Assembly: GCA_963722575.1 (NCBI GenBank)
Contig: CAVRNR010000022.1
Location: 868,001 to 932,000 of the forward strand
Reading direction: 5' to 3'
From: Fen-178 sp963722575
Lineage (GTDB): Bacteria; Acidobacteriota; Terriglobia; Bryobacterales; Bryobacteraceae
DNA length: 64,000 nucleotides
Shown: piece by piece, positions 25,764 through 35,046 of the stretch
How the letters are laid out: the number at the start of each line of letters is the position of its first letter
Position numbering within the stretch: the first letter of the stretch is position 1
The notes under the pieces: generated by a model
Told to the model about the DNA's origin: nothing
Database searches by the model: none
Seen by the model: the letters and a program-made list of their open reading frames with translations, nothing else
Made by a program: the position numbers and the translations under genes

Positions 25764-25787
25764 GAGGGGCCGCGGAGGCGGCCCCTC
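25764..25787. terminator. 10-bp GC-rich hairpin between convergent genes
   Basis: GAGGGGCCGC and its complement enclose a GGAG loop. The site lies between the DapA-like gene and the convergent receptor gene. No T-run follows, so it is a likely but not typical terminator. Confidence 0.5.
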
Positions 25788-25809
25788 GATTACAGCCAGC
25801 CGGTCTTGC

Positions 25810-28800
25810 CTAGAAGACGTACTTGAACGTGATCTGGAGACGGCGCGGATAGCCCGCCTGGTTCGCGCCCACGATCGTGCCAAAGGTCGCGGAGGTCGGG
25901 CTGGTCTGGATGTTGCCGTAGGCGCTACTGGAAAGCAGCGGGTGGTTAAACGCGTTCAGCGCCTCGAAGCGGAACTGAATGTTCCTCTCTCCGTTGATGC
26001 GGGTGTTCTTGATCAGCGACAGGTCCACGTTGTCGAGGTTGGGCTGGCGGATCTGCGGGAAGCGCAGCGGGAAGGTGCGCACATTGTTCACCAACTGGTC
26101 CGCCGAAACCGTATCGAACGGGGCCGTGTTGAAGTAGTGGTCGGTGGTGCGCTGGTCCGAGGGGAGCAGGATCTGCTCGGGGTGGAGACAAATGATGTTG
26201 CCCCATCCGATCGGGAAGCCCATCTGATAGGTCCAGATGCCGGAAAGTTCCCAGCCGCCGACGATGCGCGAAGCCACCGGGTTTGTCACATTCAGCGGCT
26301 TACCCGGGCCGAAGGGCAACTGGGCCACACCGCTCAGCGTGAAGCGGCGCGGCACGTCCTGATCGGAGATCTCCCGCACCGGCGCGGGATCGCCGGCGTT
26401 CAGCAGGTTGATGGCCTGCATGAACTTGGAGAAGGTGTAGTTGGCCATCACGGTGTAGCCCTTGGTGAACCGCTTCTGGGCGCCCAGTTGCAGCGAGTGG
26501 TACCAGGAGTAGCCAGTGTTGAAGGTGGTGGAAATGCCGCCAAACTCGGGATACGGAACCATGAGGGAACTCCGGGCGAGAGTAGTGGCGGAGAAGATGG
26601 TCTGCGAGTTGCCGGGCACCAGGTTGTAGAACGGATTCGGCACCGTGGCGGTGAGGTAGCTGTTGGTGGTATTGTCGCGGACCGGGCTGCTGCTCAGGTA
26701 TTGATTCGGAAGCGCGTTGATATTGCGGTTGATCTCCAGGCGATAGGTCTTGTTCCCCACGTAATCCGCCGACACCAGGAAACCGCCCGGGAGTTCGTGC
26801 TGCAAACCGTACTCCCACCGGAACACGCGCGGCACCTCCGGATTCTGGTTGAAGTAGCTGATGCCCTGCCCCAGGAAGGTCTGGGGCCCTCCCGCGGCGC
26901 CCACCGGCGCGGTGATGCCGTTGGGGTACGGGTTGGAAAGAGTGGCCGCGAAGGTGAGGTTGTCGATGGTCGGCACCATGTTGGTGTTCTGGGAGAACCC
27001 TGACTGGTTCACAGCGGCGCGGCGCACGCCCAGGAAGCCCTGGAACATGCCGATGCCAGCGCGCATCACGGTGCCGTGCGCGAACTGCCAGGAGAGGCCG
27101 ACGCGCGGCATGAAGCCGTTCTTGGGGGTGTTATACAGGTTGCCATTGTTGCCGTTCACGCCCGCGAACGTCAGCCCGCCCTTGGCCGATATCGACGGAA
27201 TCTGCGAAATCGACGCAGCGTCGTTGGCCGCATAGCTGGCCGCCGCGGTGGCCGAGAAGGGCTGCACGTAGGTCGGATCGAAGCTCAGGACGCTCCTGTT
27301 CCAGCGCTCGTGCAACGGCTGTTCGAACTCATAGCGCAGTCCCAGGTTCACAGTCAGAGTCGGGGAGACCTTCCAGTCGTCCTGGACGAAAAAGCCCCAG
27401 GAGTTGGATTGCTCGGCGAAGCTGGCCGCCCTGGTCACGGCGGAGGAAGAGGAGGCCAGGCCCAGTTCCAGCGCCGCCACCGACTGGCCAATACTGCTCG
27501 GCGAGGTCGGCGAGTTGTCCAGCGGTCCGCGGGTAAAGGTGGAGTCGAAATTGAATTGACCGGTCTCGGGGCCGCCGAAGTTCAAGGTGGTCTCCTGGTA
27601 AGCGCGGAATTCCCCGCCCGTGCGTATGGAATGGGTTCCCACTATCTTGGTCAGCGTGGCGCCGATGGCGTGAATCATGTCCGGCTGGTATAAACCGTTG
27701 GCGTTGTATCCGGTCGCGATGTAGGGCCCACCCAGGTTGATAATCGGATAGCGGCGATCCGAGGGCGCGATGGCGTTGGCATAGGACGCCGGGAAACCAA
27801 GCGATGTGAGGTCGAATCCCCAGGCCTCGGGTCTCTGGTCCTGGTAGCGGATGTAGCGGCTGTAACTGTAACGCGTGTTCAATATGGTGGTGGGCGAGAG
27901 GGTGTAGACGTCGTCGAATACGGCGGCCCTGGCGGGGAACGCGAAGTGCACGCCGGTGCCGATATCGTTGAAGTAGTTGTCGTATTCGCTGTTCCGGTCG
28001 TAGAGGCTGGCGCGCACCATGAAGCGGTGCTTCTCGCTGACGTTCTCATCCACGCGCCAAAGGTGATTGCGGAACTTGAGTGGTTCGGCAAGGTCCGGCT
28101 CGAGCAGGTTGGCGGTGCCGTCGGCCGCGGGGGTGCTGGTGGGCGCGGGGTAGATCTTGATGATGTTCTTGGCCACGGCGTTGAAACGGGCTATGGGCAC
28201 GATGTTGCCCGCGAAAGGAGTTTCCTGGATTCGTCCGCCGGCCACAGCCACGCGCGTACCGGGGTCGTAGATCTGGTAGCTGGATCCTAGCGCCAGCAGC
28301 GACGAGAAATCGCCGCCCAGCATGGCCGGAGAGGGCACCGTGTTGGCAGAGCCGTCATACCGGGGGCGGCGGTCGTGAATGCCTTCATACGCATAGAAGA
28401 AGAAGGTCTTGTTCTTGCCGTTGTAGAGTTTGCCCAGCCAGATCGGTCCGCCCACCGAGCCGCCCCAGCGGTCGTATTTGAACGGCGGCCGCGCGCCGCC
28501 TTTCTTGTTGTTGAAAAAATCGTTGGCCCACATGGACGGCCGGTAGAAGGAGTAAAAGCCGGTACCGTGCACAGCGTTGGTGCCGGACTTGACGATCATG
28601 TTGGTGACGCCGCCCTGCGTCTGGCCGAACGACGCGTCGAAAGTAGCGGTCTGGACTTTGAACTCCGCCACCGCATCGGTGGGGGGCACATAAGCCGCAA
28701 TGACGGAGGAGCCGGTCCTGGCGGTGGTAGGGCCGCCGTCAATGGTGATATCGCTCAGGTCGCCGCGGGTGCCGCTCATGGCGTAATTGACAATGTGGGT

Positions 28801-29328
28801 GGGCTCGAAGGGACGGTCCAGCCGGGGATCGCCGACGAACGCCACGCCCGACGCCAATCCGGTCATGAGAAACGGGTTGCCGTAGGACAGCGGCAGCGTC
28901 ATGACGCGCATGGAATCCACCAGGGTGCCTACCGACGCCGTCTCGGTGTTCATGAGCGGCGCTTCGGCGGTCACGGTGACGCTTTCTTCCGTACTCCCCA
29001 CCTCCAAGGCGAGGTTGATTTCCAGACGATCCGCCAGGCGGACCTCTATCCCTTCGCGCTCCAACTTCTTAAAACCTTTCGCCGTGACTTCGATGTTGTA
29101 GATGCCCGGCTGTAGAAAAAGCGCCTGATAAAAGCCGTCCGCGGCGGTCGTCAGGGAAAGCTTCGTTCCCATGGCGACATTCGTCACCACCACGCTGGCG
29201 CCCGGAATGACGGCGCCGGTGGGGTCGGAGACTCTGCCGACGATGGCGCCGCGAGTCTCCTGGGCTGTCGCCACGCAGGCCGACAGCAGGCAGACGAGGA
29301 TCAAAGACAACAAGACCTTTCGCTTCAT
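25810..29328 (-). CDS. TonB-dependent-receptor-like outer-membrane protein with carboxypeptidase-regulatory domain
   Basis: The 1,172-residue product has a signal peptide (first about 23 residues), an N-terminal carboxypeptidase-regulatory-like domain (GAIVGRVSDPTGAVIPGASV to about residue 115), a plug region (residues 125-240) and a long beta-barrel ending in an aromatic residue (TFKYVF), as required for outer-membrane insertion. This Oar-like class is expanded in Acidobacteriota and is thought to take up large nutrients or act on the surface. No TonB box was identified. It is a monocistronic gene with 220 bp of upstream sequence that shows no clear feature besides short palindromes. Confidence 0.93.
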   Translation of the reverse strand: MKRKVLLSLILVCLLSACVATAQETRGAIVGRVSDPTGAVIPGASVVVTNVAMGTKLSLTTAADGFYQALFLQPGIYNIEVTAKGFKKLEREGIEVRLADRLEINLALEVGSTEESVTVTAEAPLMNTETASVGTLVDSMRVMTLPLSYGNPFLMTGLASGVAFVGDPRLDRPFEPTHIVNYAMSGTRGDLSDITIDGGPTTARTGSSVIAAYVPPTDAVAEFKVQTATFDASFGQTQGGVTNMIVKSGTNAVHGTGFYSFYRPSMWANDFFNNKKGGARPPFKYDRWGGSVGGPIWLGKLYNGKNKTFFFYAYEGIHDRRPRYDGSANTVPSPAMLGGDFSSLLALGSSYQIYDPGTRVAVAGGRIQETPFAGNIVPIARFNAVAKNIIKIYPAPTSTPAADGTANLLEPDLAEPLKFRNHLWRVDENVSEKHRFMVRASLYDRNSEYDNYFNDIGTGVHFAFPARAAVFDDVYTLSPTTILNTRYSYSRYIRYQDQRPEAWGFDLTSLGFPASYANAIAPSDRRYPIINLGGPYIATGYNANGLYQPDMIHAIGATLTKIVGTHSIRTGGEFRAYQETTLNFGGPETGQFNFDSTFTRGPLDNSPTSPSSIGQSVAALELGLASSSSAVTRAASFAEQSNSWGFFVQDDWKVSPTLTVNLGLRYEFEQPLHERWNRSVLSFDPTYVQPFSATAAASYAANDAASISQIPSISAKGGLTFAGVNGNNGNLYNTPKNGFMPRVGLSWQFAHGTVMRAGIGMFQGFLGVRRAAVNQSGFSQNTNMVPTIDNLTFAATLSNPYPNGITAPVGAAGGPQTFLGQGISYFNQNPEVPRVFRWEYGLQHELPGGFLVSADYVGNKTYRLEINRNINALPNQYLSSSPVRDNTTNSYLTATVPNPFYNLVPGNSQTIFSATTLARSSLMVPYPEFGGISTTFNTGYSWYHSLQLGAQKRFTKGYTVMANYTFSKFMQAINLLNAGDPAPVREISDQDVPRRFTLSGVAQLPFGPGKPLNVTNPVASRIVGGWELSGIWTYQMGFPIGWGNIICLHPEQILLPSDQRTTDHYFNTAPFDTVSADQLVNNVRTFPLRFPQIRQPNLDNVDLSLIKNTRINGERNIQFRFEALNAFNHPLLSSSAYGNIQTSPTSATFGTIVGANQAGYPRRLQITFKYVF

Positions 29329-29550
29329 TCACTCACCCCTAACGCGGCCGCGAAACGGGCCGCGCATAATTGGAATACCAGCCAGGATTCCCCTGTTTTG
29401 TCACCCTGGCGATGTCCATTATACGTATAAATGGGAAATTACGAGGTAATTATCTTTCGTACAATGCACATTGTTCCTCCGGGGGCCGCCGGCCGCCCGC
29501 TGCTTGGGTGAAGAATTGCCACTGGCTACGTTAAGGCCTACAATGGCCCA

Positions 29551-30405
29551 ATGCGACTCCTTGGACGGCACACGAAACGGCTGTTCACGCTAGGCCTTCC
29601 GCTGGTTCTTGCCGTGGCTCAACCAGCCGGCCAAAACTCAAATTCACAACCCCAAGAAGTTCAGTGGTTTACGGGACCAGGGGTGCCGGCGCCGGGAGTA
29701 CGGGGCTTCACCGTTCTCTTCGAAAATGACCAACTGGTTGTCAATCCGCCGCAGCCGTGGCCTGGCGCCGGCGACCCCGCAACCGGCCTTCCCAAGGCCT
29801 GCGCGACCTTGCCTCCACCGGATAGGGCAAGGTGCGGCGAGGCCGGCCACAATTGGCACAACCACAAACTGAATCGCGTGCTGATCTACTTCCGTACCGG
29901 CGGCGAGAGGCTCACCTACCTGGACGGCACCGTGGAGGACTTGACGTGGGAGCCGGGCACGGTCAAATGGAGCCCGGCGATCGGATTTCACTACTCGGGA
30001 CCCTTGCCCACCCCCAGGGTCGACCCACGGCCCAGCGGCCCCACGGGTGTGATTATCGCCATCAAGAAGCCGGGATATCCCGGCAAGGTGGCGGGTACCG
30101 CTCTCGACCCATTGCGGGTTGCTCCCCAGAACTTCACGTTGCTATTCGAGAACAGCCAGGTTCGGGTTCTCCGCTTGAAACTGGGTCCGCGGCAGAGCGT
30201 GCCGATGCACGAATACACCCTCGACCACCTGGTGGTTTGCATGACCGATCTGGACGCGCGCATGACCTCGCCCGCGGGCGAGGCCGAGGTGGCGCGGCAC
30301 AAGCTGGGGGATTTCAGTTGGAGCGGCCCCTCCCAACAGAAGATAGACAACCTGACCGGCAAGCCGCTCGAAACGGTGGTGGTGGAACTGAAGACCATTT
30401 ACTGA
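29551..30405 (+). CDS. Secreted protein with two cupin-like repeats, unknown function
   Basis: The 284-residue product has a signal peptide (LFTLGLPLVLAVAQPAG). Two related segments, GFTVLFENDQLVVN (near residue 52) and FTLLFENSQVRVLR (near residue 195), each begin a beta-rich half, suggesting an internal duplication of a cupin-like fold. The second half has HEYTLDHLVV, the histidine pattern of cupins. Function unknown. It is an isolated gene between the receptor and a toxin-antitoxin locus. Confidence 0.65.
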   Translation: MRLLGRHTKRLFTLGLPLVLAVAQPAGQNSNSQPQEVQWFTGPGVPAPGVRGFTVLFENDQLVVNPPQPWPGAGDPATGLPKACATLPPPDRARCGEAGHNWHNHKLNRVLIYFRTGGERLTYLDGTVEDLTWEPGTVKWSPAIGFHYSGPLPTPRVDPRPSGPTGVIIAIKKPGYPGKVAGTALDPLRVAPQNFTLLFENSQVRVLRLKLGPRQSVPMHEYTLDHLVVCMTDLDARMTSPAGEAEVARHKLGDFSWSGPSQQKIDNLTGKPLETVVVELKTIY

Positions 30406-30576
30406 CTCAGGGCGGCGCGGGACTTCCACCCCCTGTCTTGCTTCTGCCGCATCGCCGCCGGGGGAGGGGCGCGTCTGGGCTTGCTCATTCGATTCCACTC
30501 ACCGGCGGCGCGGCGCCGGGAGATCGTTCGATCGACGTTAGAATGAAATCGGATATGGGGCTTGATCGGATAACGC

Positions 30577-30639
30577 CAGACCCGGAAGTGCTGGGACGAC
30601 CACTGGATCAATGACCGCATGGTGAGCAAGCTGAAGTAG
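30577..30639 (+). pseudogene. Remnant of an M23 peptidase C-terminus
   Basis: In one frame this reads CWDDHWINDRMVSKLK and a stop, matching the end of the intact M23 peptidase at 24657 (WWDEHWIEDHILSKLK and stop). An in-frame stop lies at 30571 and no more of the gene can be found upstream. It is the last trace of a second copy. The rest of the gap 30406-30678 shows nothing else. Confidence 0.6.
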
Positions 30640-30678
30640 GGACATGAGCGCGGGTAAGCAGCGGCGCGGTGCTGCGGC

Positions 30679-30963
30679 TCAGCCGAATAGTTCGCTATGT
30701 GAGCCAAGCCGCGCCAGACGTAGGGTGTCGGCGTTGGGCTTCCGGTAGATCAGCAGCAAATCGGGCCCGATGTGGCATTCGCGGTAGCCCGCCCAGTCAC
30801 CGCTCAAGGCGTGGTCCCGGTTGTTCTCAGGCAAGACCCGATCGGACAGAAGCAGCGTAACCACGGTTGACACGAGCGAACCCACATCTTTGCCGTGGCG
30901 CGGTGTCGCTTTCGCGCGCTTGTAGTCGCGCTTGAATGCCGATGACCGTTCAATCGTCCGCAT
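30679..30963 (-). CDS. yafQ: YafQ-family mRNA interferase toxin
   Basis: The 94-residue product belongs to the RelE/YafQ fold: RSSAFKRDYKRAKATPRHG at the start and HALSGDWAGYRECHIGPDLLLIYR in the middle, the latter containing the family catalytic His (HIGPDLLLIYR). YafQ toxins cut mRNA on the ribosome. The start overlaps the antitoxin stop by 14 bp, the usual tight arrangement. Full length. Confidence 0.9.
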   Translation of the reverse strand: MRTIERSSAFKRDYKRAKATPRHGKDVGSLVSTVVTLLLSDRVLPENNRDHALSGDWAGYRECHIGPDLLLIYRKPNADTLRLARLGSHSELFG

Positions 30964-31216
30964 TCAAGTCCGCCATCAGTGCGGCAGTGCTGGTGAAGCG
31001 CTTGCCTTTCCCCGCCTCAAGCTCGGCAATCGCTTTGCGAGTGGTCGCGTTTGGCGCCTTGACCTCGAAGGGTAAACGACGCTCATCCACGACACGCAAC
31101 ATCAGCAGGCGGATCGCATCCGAAATGGACAATCCCATTGCCGCCAGAGCTTCTGCGGCGCGTTCCTTGGTGGCGCTATCGATGCGAGCGCGAACGTAGG
31201 TGTCGGCCGTGCTCAT
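30950..31216 (-). CDS. dinJ: RelB/DinJ-family antitoxin
   Basis: The 88-residue product has a ribbon-helix-helix N-terminus (TYVRARIDSATKERAAEALAAM then ISDAIRLLMLRVV), which binds the operon's own promoter, and a C-terminal part that neutralises YafQ. ATG 31216 follows AGGGAGG by 5 bases and is preferred over the upstream ATG at 31246. It precedes and overlaps the toxin gene. Confidence 0.88.
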   Translation of the reverse strand: MSTADTYVRARIDSATKERAAEALAAMGLSISDAIRLLMLRVVDERRLPFEVKAPNATTRKAIAELEAGKGKRFTSTAALMADLNADD

Positions 31217-31269
31217 GGCAATCCTCCCTTGAAGCCGGTTCTTCACGTCTTATTGTAGTCGCATTGCGA

Positions 31270-31428
31270 CTACAGAGCAAGTCGCCCCCCCTCTGTCGGC
31301 TTCTCTTTCATGGCGGCTTCGACCTGCCGGGCGAGGACGCGCTTGACGGCAGTCGCAGTGACTTCCTCATAGATGCCTTCCTCTCGGAGCCAGTTGTCAA
31401 AGGACGATCCGATTCTTTTCTTTTTCAT
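31270..31428 (-). pseudogene. Truncated XRE/HigA-type antitoxin
   Basis: A 52-codon frame encodes IGSSFDNWLREEGIYEEV and then TAVKRVLARQVEAAMKEK, the N-terminal helix pair found ahead of the helix-turn-helix in a family of XRE-type antitoxins. The DNA-binding part that should follow is missing. Its ATG overlaps the stop of an upstream open frame (ATGA) ending KGEVRATKAWGT, possibly the tail of the partner toxin, of which only about 20 codons remain before the M13 gene. It looks like a decayed toxin-antitoxin locus beside the intact dinJ/yafQ. Confidence 0.6.
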
Positions 31429-31498
31429 GTGCCCCACGCCTTCGTGGCACGGACTTCGCCTTTCGTCGTCTGCGTTGTCTGTGAATTGGCCTGCCCCG

Positions 31499-33505
31499 CT
31501 ACCACACCCGGCAGGCGTTGGCGCTCACCATGGGCTGGCCGGCTTTGCAGGAATACGCTTTCTGGAACTCGGGCATGTTCTCGACCGTGCCGTTCACGCG
31601 GTAGCGGCCGGGCGAGTGCGGATCGGTCATGGCCCGCTGGCGCGCTTCCTGCGGGGACATGTTCTCGCACCAGACCTGCGCGAATCCCAGGAAGAAACGC
31701 TGTTCGGGAGTGAATCCCTCCACCTTATCCTGCTTACCTTTGAGCGTGTCCTCAAGCGCCATCAGCGCGACGCGTACGCCGCCGTTGTCGGCGGTGTTTT
31801 CGCCCAGCGTCAGGCGGCCATTCAGCTTCACATCGTCCACGGCGGTGAAGCCGGAGTGCTCATCGGCGATGCAGGCGGCGCGCTTCTCGAACTCGGCGCC
31901 GTCTTGGGGCGTCCACCAGTCGCGCAGGTTGCCGTTGGCGTCGAACTTGCGGCCCTGGTCGTCGAAACCGTGCGTCATTTCGTGGCCGATCACCGAGCCG
32001 ATGCCGCCGTAGTTGACGGCGATATCGCGCTGGGGATCGAAGAACGGCGGTTGCAGAATGCCGGCCGGGAAGTTGATGCTGTTGTTCTGCGAGCTGTAAA
32101 AAGCGTTGACGGTGGGGGTGGTCATGTACCACTCGGTCTTGTCGGTGGGCTGGCCGATCTTCACGATGCGCTGGTCGTGCATGGCTTCGGTGGCGCGCAC
32201 GGAATTGCCCAGGAAATCGTCGCGCACGATGCTCACCTTGCTGTAATCGCGCCATTTTTTGGGATAGCCGACATTGTTGGTGATGGCGTGCAGCTTGACG
32301 ATGGCCGCCTTCTTGGTGGCCTCGGTCATCCACGGAAGCGTCTGGATGTCCTCCGCGAGGGCCTTGTCGAGCGCCTCCACCAATTGCGTGATCTGGGCCT
32401 TGGCGGCGGCGCCGAAGGCGGTCTCGATGTACTTCTGCCCGAGCAGATCGCCGAGCTCGCGGTCCACCGCGGCGACGCAGCGGTTGGCGCGCGGGCGAGG
32501 CTCCTTGACGCCCGAGAGGTAGCGCTGCCAGAAATCGAAGCTCTCGTTCTCAAACGCTTCCGGCAGCTCCGCGGCGGCCGCGCGCAGCAGGTGGTAGGAA
32601 AAGTACGCCTGAAACGCGGTCAACGGCTGGGATGGCAGCGTGGCGGCGATTTGCTTCAGAAAATCCGGCTGGGCCAGGTTCAGCGTCTCAAACGCCGGCG
32701 CACCCACCGCCTTGAAATAACTGTTCCAGTCGAAGCCCGCGGAGAGCGCCTCGAGTTGCTGCCGGGTGACGATGTGGTAGGTCTTGTCGGGATCGCGCAG
32801 GGAGACGCGGTCCATGGACGCTTGGGCGAGGATGGTTTCCATCTCGAGAACCATGCGCGCCTTGGAGGCGGCGGTGTCGGCGGGGTCGCCGGCAAGCTGG
32901 AACATGTTCTTCATGTGTTGTTCGAAGCGCTGGCGGATCTCGACGGACTTGGCGTCGGTCTTCAGGTAGTACTCGCGGTCGGGCAGCGAGAGGCCGCCCT
33001 GGGCCAGTGTGGCGATGGTGCGATTGGAATCCTTGGCGTCCGGGGACGCGCCAAACACGAACAGCGCGCCGACGCCCAAACGGTGCAGGTGGGCGATCTC
33101 GGCCACCACGTCCGGCTCATCGCTCATCGCCTGGATGCGGTCGAGCTCGGGCTTGATGGGCGCGATGCCATTCTTGTTAATGGTCGCGGTGTCCATGCAA
33201 CTGGCGAAGTAGTCGCCGATCTTCTGGTCGATTGCGCTGCGGCCGGGCTTCACCACGGCGGCGCTTTCGAGGATGCCCAGCTCCACCTTTTCGTTGCGGT
33301 CTTGCAGCTCGGCGAAACGTCCCCAGCGGGAGCGGTCGGCGGGGAGCGGGTTCTTGGCAATCCAGTTGCCGCAGGCGTACTGGTAGAAGTCGACGCACGG
33401 ATCGACGGCCTTGTTCATGGCGGCGGTGTCGATGCCCCCTTGCGCCATGGCGAGCAAGGGCAGCAGAGGCAAACCGGCGACGATTCGAAGTTTCATAACG
33501 TTCAC
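31499..33505 (-). CDS. M13 family (neprilysin/PepO-like) metallopeptidase
   Basis: The 668-residue product has a signal peptide (LRIVAGLPLLPLLAMA) and the M13 zinc site VIGHEMTHGFDDQG with the downstream glutamate motif GENTADNGG. The family's substrate motif NAFYSSQNNSINFPAGIL is present upstream, and the C-terminus ends CRVW as typical (CxxW). It is a full-length zinc endopeptidase, probably periplasmic. Start ATG follows GGGGGTGAAC. It is a single gene, followed on the same strand by the decayed antitoxin. Confidence 0.96.
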   Translation of the reverse strand: MNVMKLRIVAGLPLLPLLAMAQGGIDTAAMNKAVDPCVDFYQYACGNWIAKNPLPADRSRWGRFAELQDRNEKVELGILESAAVVKPGRSAIDQKIGDYFASCMDTATINKNGIAPIKPELDRIQAMSDEPDVVAEIAHLHRLGVGALFVFGASPDAKDSNRTIATLAQGGLSLPDREYYLKTDAKSVEIRQRFEQHMKNMFQLAGDPADTAASKARMVLEMETILAQASMDRVSLRDPDKTYHIVTRQQLEALSAGFDWNSYFKAVGAPAFETLNLAQPDFLKQIAATLPSQPLTAFQAYFSYHLLRAAAAELPEAFENESFDFWQRYLSGVKEPRPRANRCVAAVDRELGDLLGQKYIETAFGAAAKAQITQLVEALDKALAEDIQTLPWMTEATKKAAIVKLHAITNNVGYPKKWRDYSKVSIVRDDFLGNSVRATEAMHDQRIVKIGQPTDKTEWYMTTPTVNAFYSSQNNSINFPAGILQPPFFDPQRDIAVNYGGIGSVIGHEMTHGFDDQGRKFDANGNLRDWWTPQDGAEFEKRAACIADEHSGFTAVDDVKLNGRLTLGENTADNGGVRVALMALEDTLKGKQDKVEGFTPEQRFFLGFAQVWCENMSPQEARQRAMTDPHSPGRYRVNGTVENMPEFQKAYSCKAGQPMVSANACRVW

Positions 33506-33530
33506 CCCCTGGAACGCCGATTTTAGCGCA

Positions 33531-34865
33531 CTATGGCTTCCGCGCCCGGTAGTGAAACGTGTTCAGCGAGCGTGAGATGTCGAACGAGCGGAGCATGGCG
33601 ATCACTTCCGCGCCCGCCATCAGCACCGGGCCGTAGCCCTGCATGGCGCCGAGGTCGGTGGGGCGGTTGTAGTAGTACACCGAGTCGTAGGCGGCGGTGG
33701 TGCTGACGCAGATGCCCTCGATGCGGCCATCGGGAAGCACGCGCTTTGCGACTGCTTGCCATCCGGTTTGGGCCACCGGCGCATAGACGGCGGAGAGCCA
33801 GCCGCGGTTGACTCCGCGCGCGATGGCAAACGTAAACATGGCCGACGCCGAGGTCTCCAGGTAGCTATCGTTCTTGTCGAGCAGTTGGTGCCACATCCCG
33901 ACGCCGCTTTCGAAGGACGCAACTCCCCGCGCCCCGCGCTGGAAAATCTCCAACACGCGGCCGCGGGCGGGATGGTCCTCGGGCAGAACGCTGAGCAGTT
34001 CCGCGGCGGCCATCAGCCCCCAACCGGCGCCGCGGCCCCAATAGAATGCCGGGTGTTCGTTGTTCTCGTACCAGGAGTGGCGGAACAAGCCGGTGGCGGG
34101 GTCCTGGAGGCGCTGGGACATCTGGATCACCTGCCGCGCGGCATCGTCGAACCAGGCCCGGTCGCCGGTCAGCCGCCCCATCTGCGCCAGGAACGGGACG
34201 CTCATATAAGCGTCGTCGATCCACAGTGAGACCGGCAGCGGACGCGCGCGGGCCAGCGTGCCGTCGGGCATGCGCATCTGCTTGTGCGCGATGTAGTCCG
34301 CGATGGCGTCGATGGCGGCGCGGTAGCGCGGGTCCGGTTTCTTGGCGTAGGCCTTGATCAGCGCCGCTCCAATGGCGCCGCAATCGTCCAGCGCGCGTAT
34401 GTCCAGCAGTTGTCTGAAGCCATGCGCCGGCTGGCCGAACTCGGCCGCCTGCTTGCGGAAGTAGTCCAGGTGGTCGAATACGAAGTCGAAGTTCTTGAGC
34501 GTGTAGTCTTGATAGCGCGCGTCGCCGGTCACCTCCGTCGCCAGCAGCATTCCGGCGAGCACGACCCCCATGGGATAATCCCAGTCGTTGAACTGGCCGC
34601 CGCGCGAATCGAGTGCGGCGGTCTGGATGGGCCGCGAGAAATTCGTGATGGGCTGTCCCGTCCGCGTGTCGATGATGCGGTACTGAGTGGAGCGGACGAA
34701 GTAGTCGCGGACGCGGTCGAGCGTGGCTTTGATATCGGCCTCGGAGGGCACGACGTAGTCCACGCCGGGAGCGAGCGACGGTTGCGAGAAAGAAGGATCG
34801 CTGCGGCCCGGCGGCTGCCCCTGCGCCGACGCTGCGAGAAGCAACGCCGCCAATGGAACGAGCAT
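33531..34865 (-). CDS. Glycoside hydrolase family 88/105 (unsaturated rhamnogalacturonyl hydrolase-like)
   Basis: The start ATG at 34865 gives a signal peptide (MLVPLAALLLAASAQG) and a mature alpha/alpha-barrel of about 420 residues. Motifs typical of GH88/GH105 include WDYPMGVVLAGMLL (substrate Asp region), LWIDDAYMSVPFLAQMG and YWGRGAGWGLMAAAELL. These enzymes remove the unsaturated uronic acid left by pectin lyases. Its export suggests breakdown of plant polysaccharide. A longer frame exists upstream but passes through the dispersed repeat at 34876, so it is not used. Confidence 0.9.
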   Translation of the reverse strand: MLVPLAALLLAASAQGQPPGRSDPSFSQPSLAPGVDYVVPSEADIKATLDRVRDYFVRSTQYRIIDTRTGQPITNFSRPIQTAALDSRGGQFNDWDYPMGVVLAGMLLATEVTGDARYQDYTLKNFDFVFDHLDYFRKQAAEFGQPAHGFRQLLDIRALDDCGAIGAALIKAYAKKPDPRYRAAIDAIADYIAHKQMRMPDGTLARARPLPVSLWIDDAYMSVPFLAQMGRLTGDRAWFDDAARQVIQMSQRLQDPATGLFRHSWYENNEHPAFYWGRGAGWGLMAAAELLSVLPEDHPARGRVLEIFQRGARGVASFESGVGMWHQLLDKNDSYLETSASAMFTFAIARGVNRGWLSAVYAPVAQTGWQAVAKRVLPDGRIEGICVSTTAAYDSVYYYNRPTDLGAMQGYGPVLMAGAEVIAMLRSFDISRSLNTFHYRARKP

Positions 34866-34875
34866 TCTATCCACT

Positions 34876-34906
34876 GGAAAAGGGGACAGACGCATTTTCC
34901 ATCTGT
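34876..34906. repeat. 31-bp dispersed repeat, copy 1
   Basis: GGAAAAGGGGACAGACGC followed by ATTTTCC and ATCTGT. It lies in the 180-bp gap upstream of the GH105 gene. Confidence 0.8.
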
Positions 34907-34960
34907 GTTGCATCATAGTTCCATCATATCCGCACCCGGCAAACACACGACCTTGCAAAG

Positions 34961-34991
34961 GGAAAAGAGGTCAGACGCATTTTCCATCTGT
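34961..34991. repeat. 31-bp dispersed repeat, copy 2
   Basis: Direct repeat of the copy at 34876, 85 bp away, with two changes (GGAAAAGAGGTCAGACGC). Both share the core with the palindrome at 57716. Confidence 0.8.
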
Positions 34992-35046
34992 TTTCCATCA
35001 GCCGGCGGGTAGTGGGTGGCGAGCGCTTTGGCGTGCGCCGCCGCGT

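Noticed and set aside
29340..29550. Promoter or riboswitch upstream of the large receptor gene
   Set aside because: Only short GC palindromes and an AT-rich stretch are visible; nothing matched a known element well enough to call.
31373..33526. 717-codon open frame opposite the M13 peptidase, and similar long frames opposite the DUF885, S9, DUF255 and receptor genes
   Set aside because: All are mirror images of well-supported genes in a high-GC genome and show the typical Gly/Arg/His-rich shadow composition.
34866..34958. Longer GH105 protein starting at 34958
   Set aside because: The extra codons cover a dispersed repeat, and the signal peptide begins at the internal ATG 34865.
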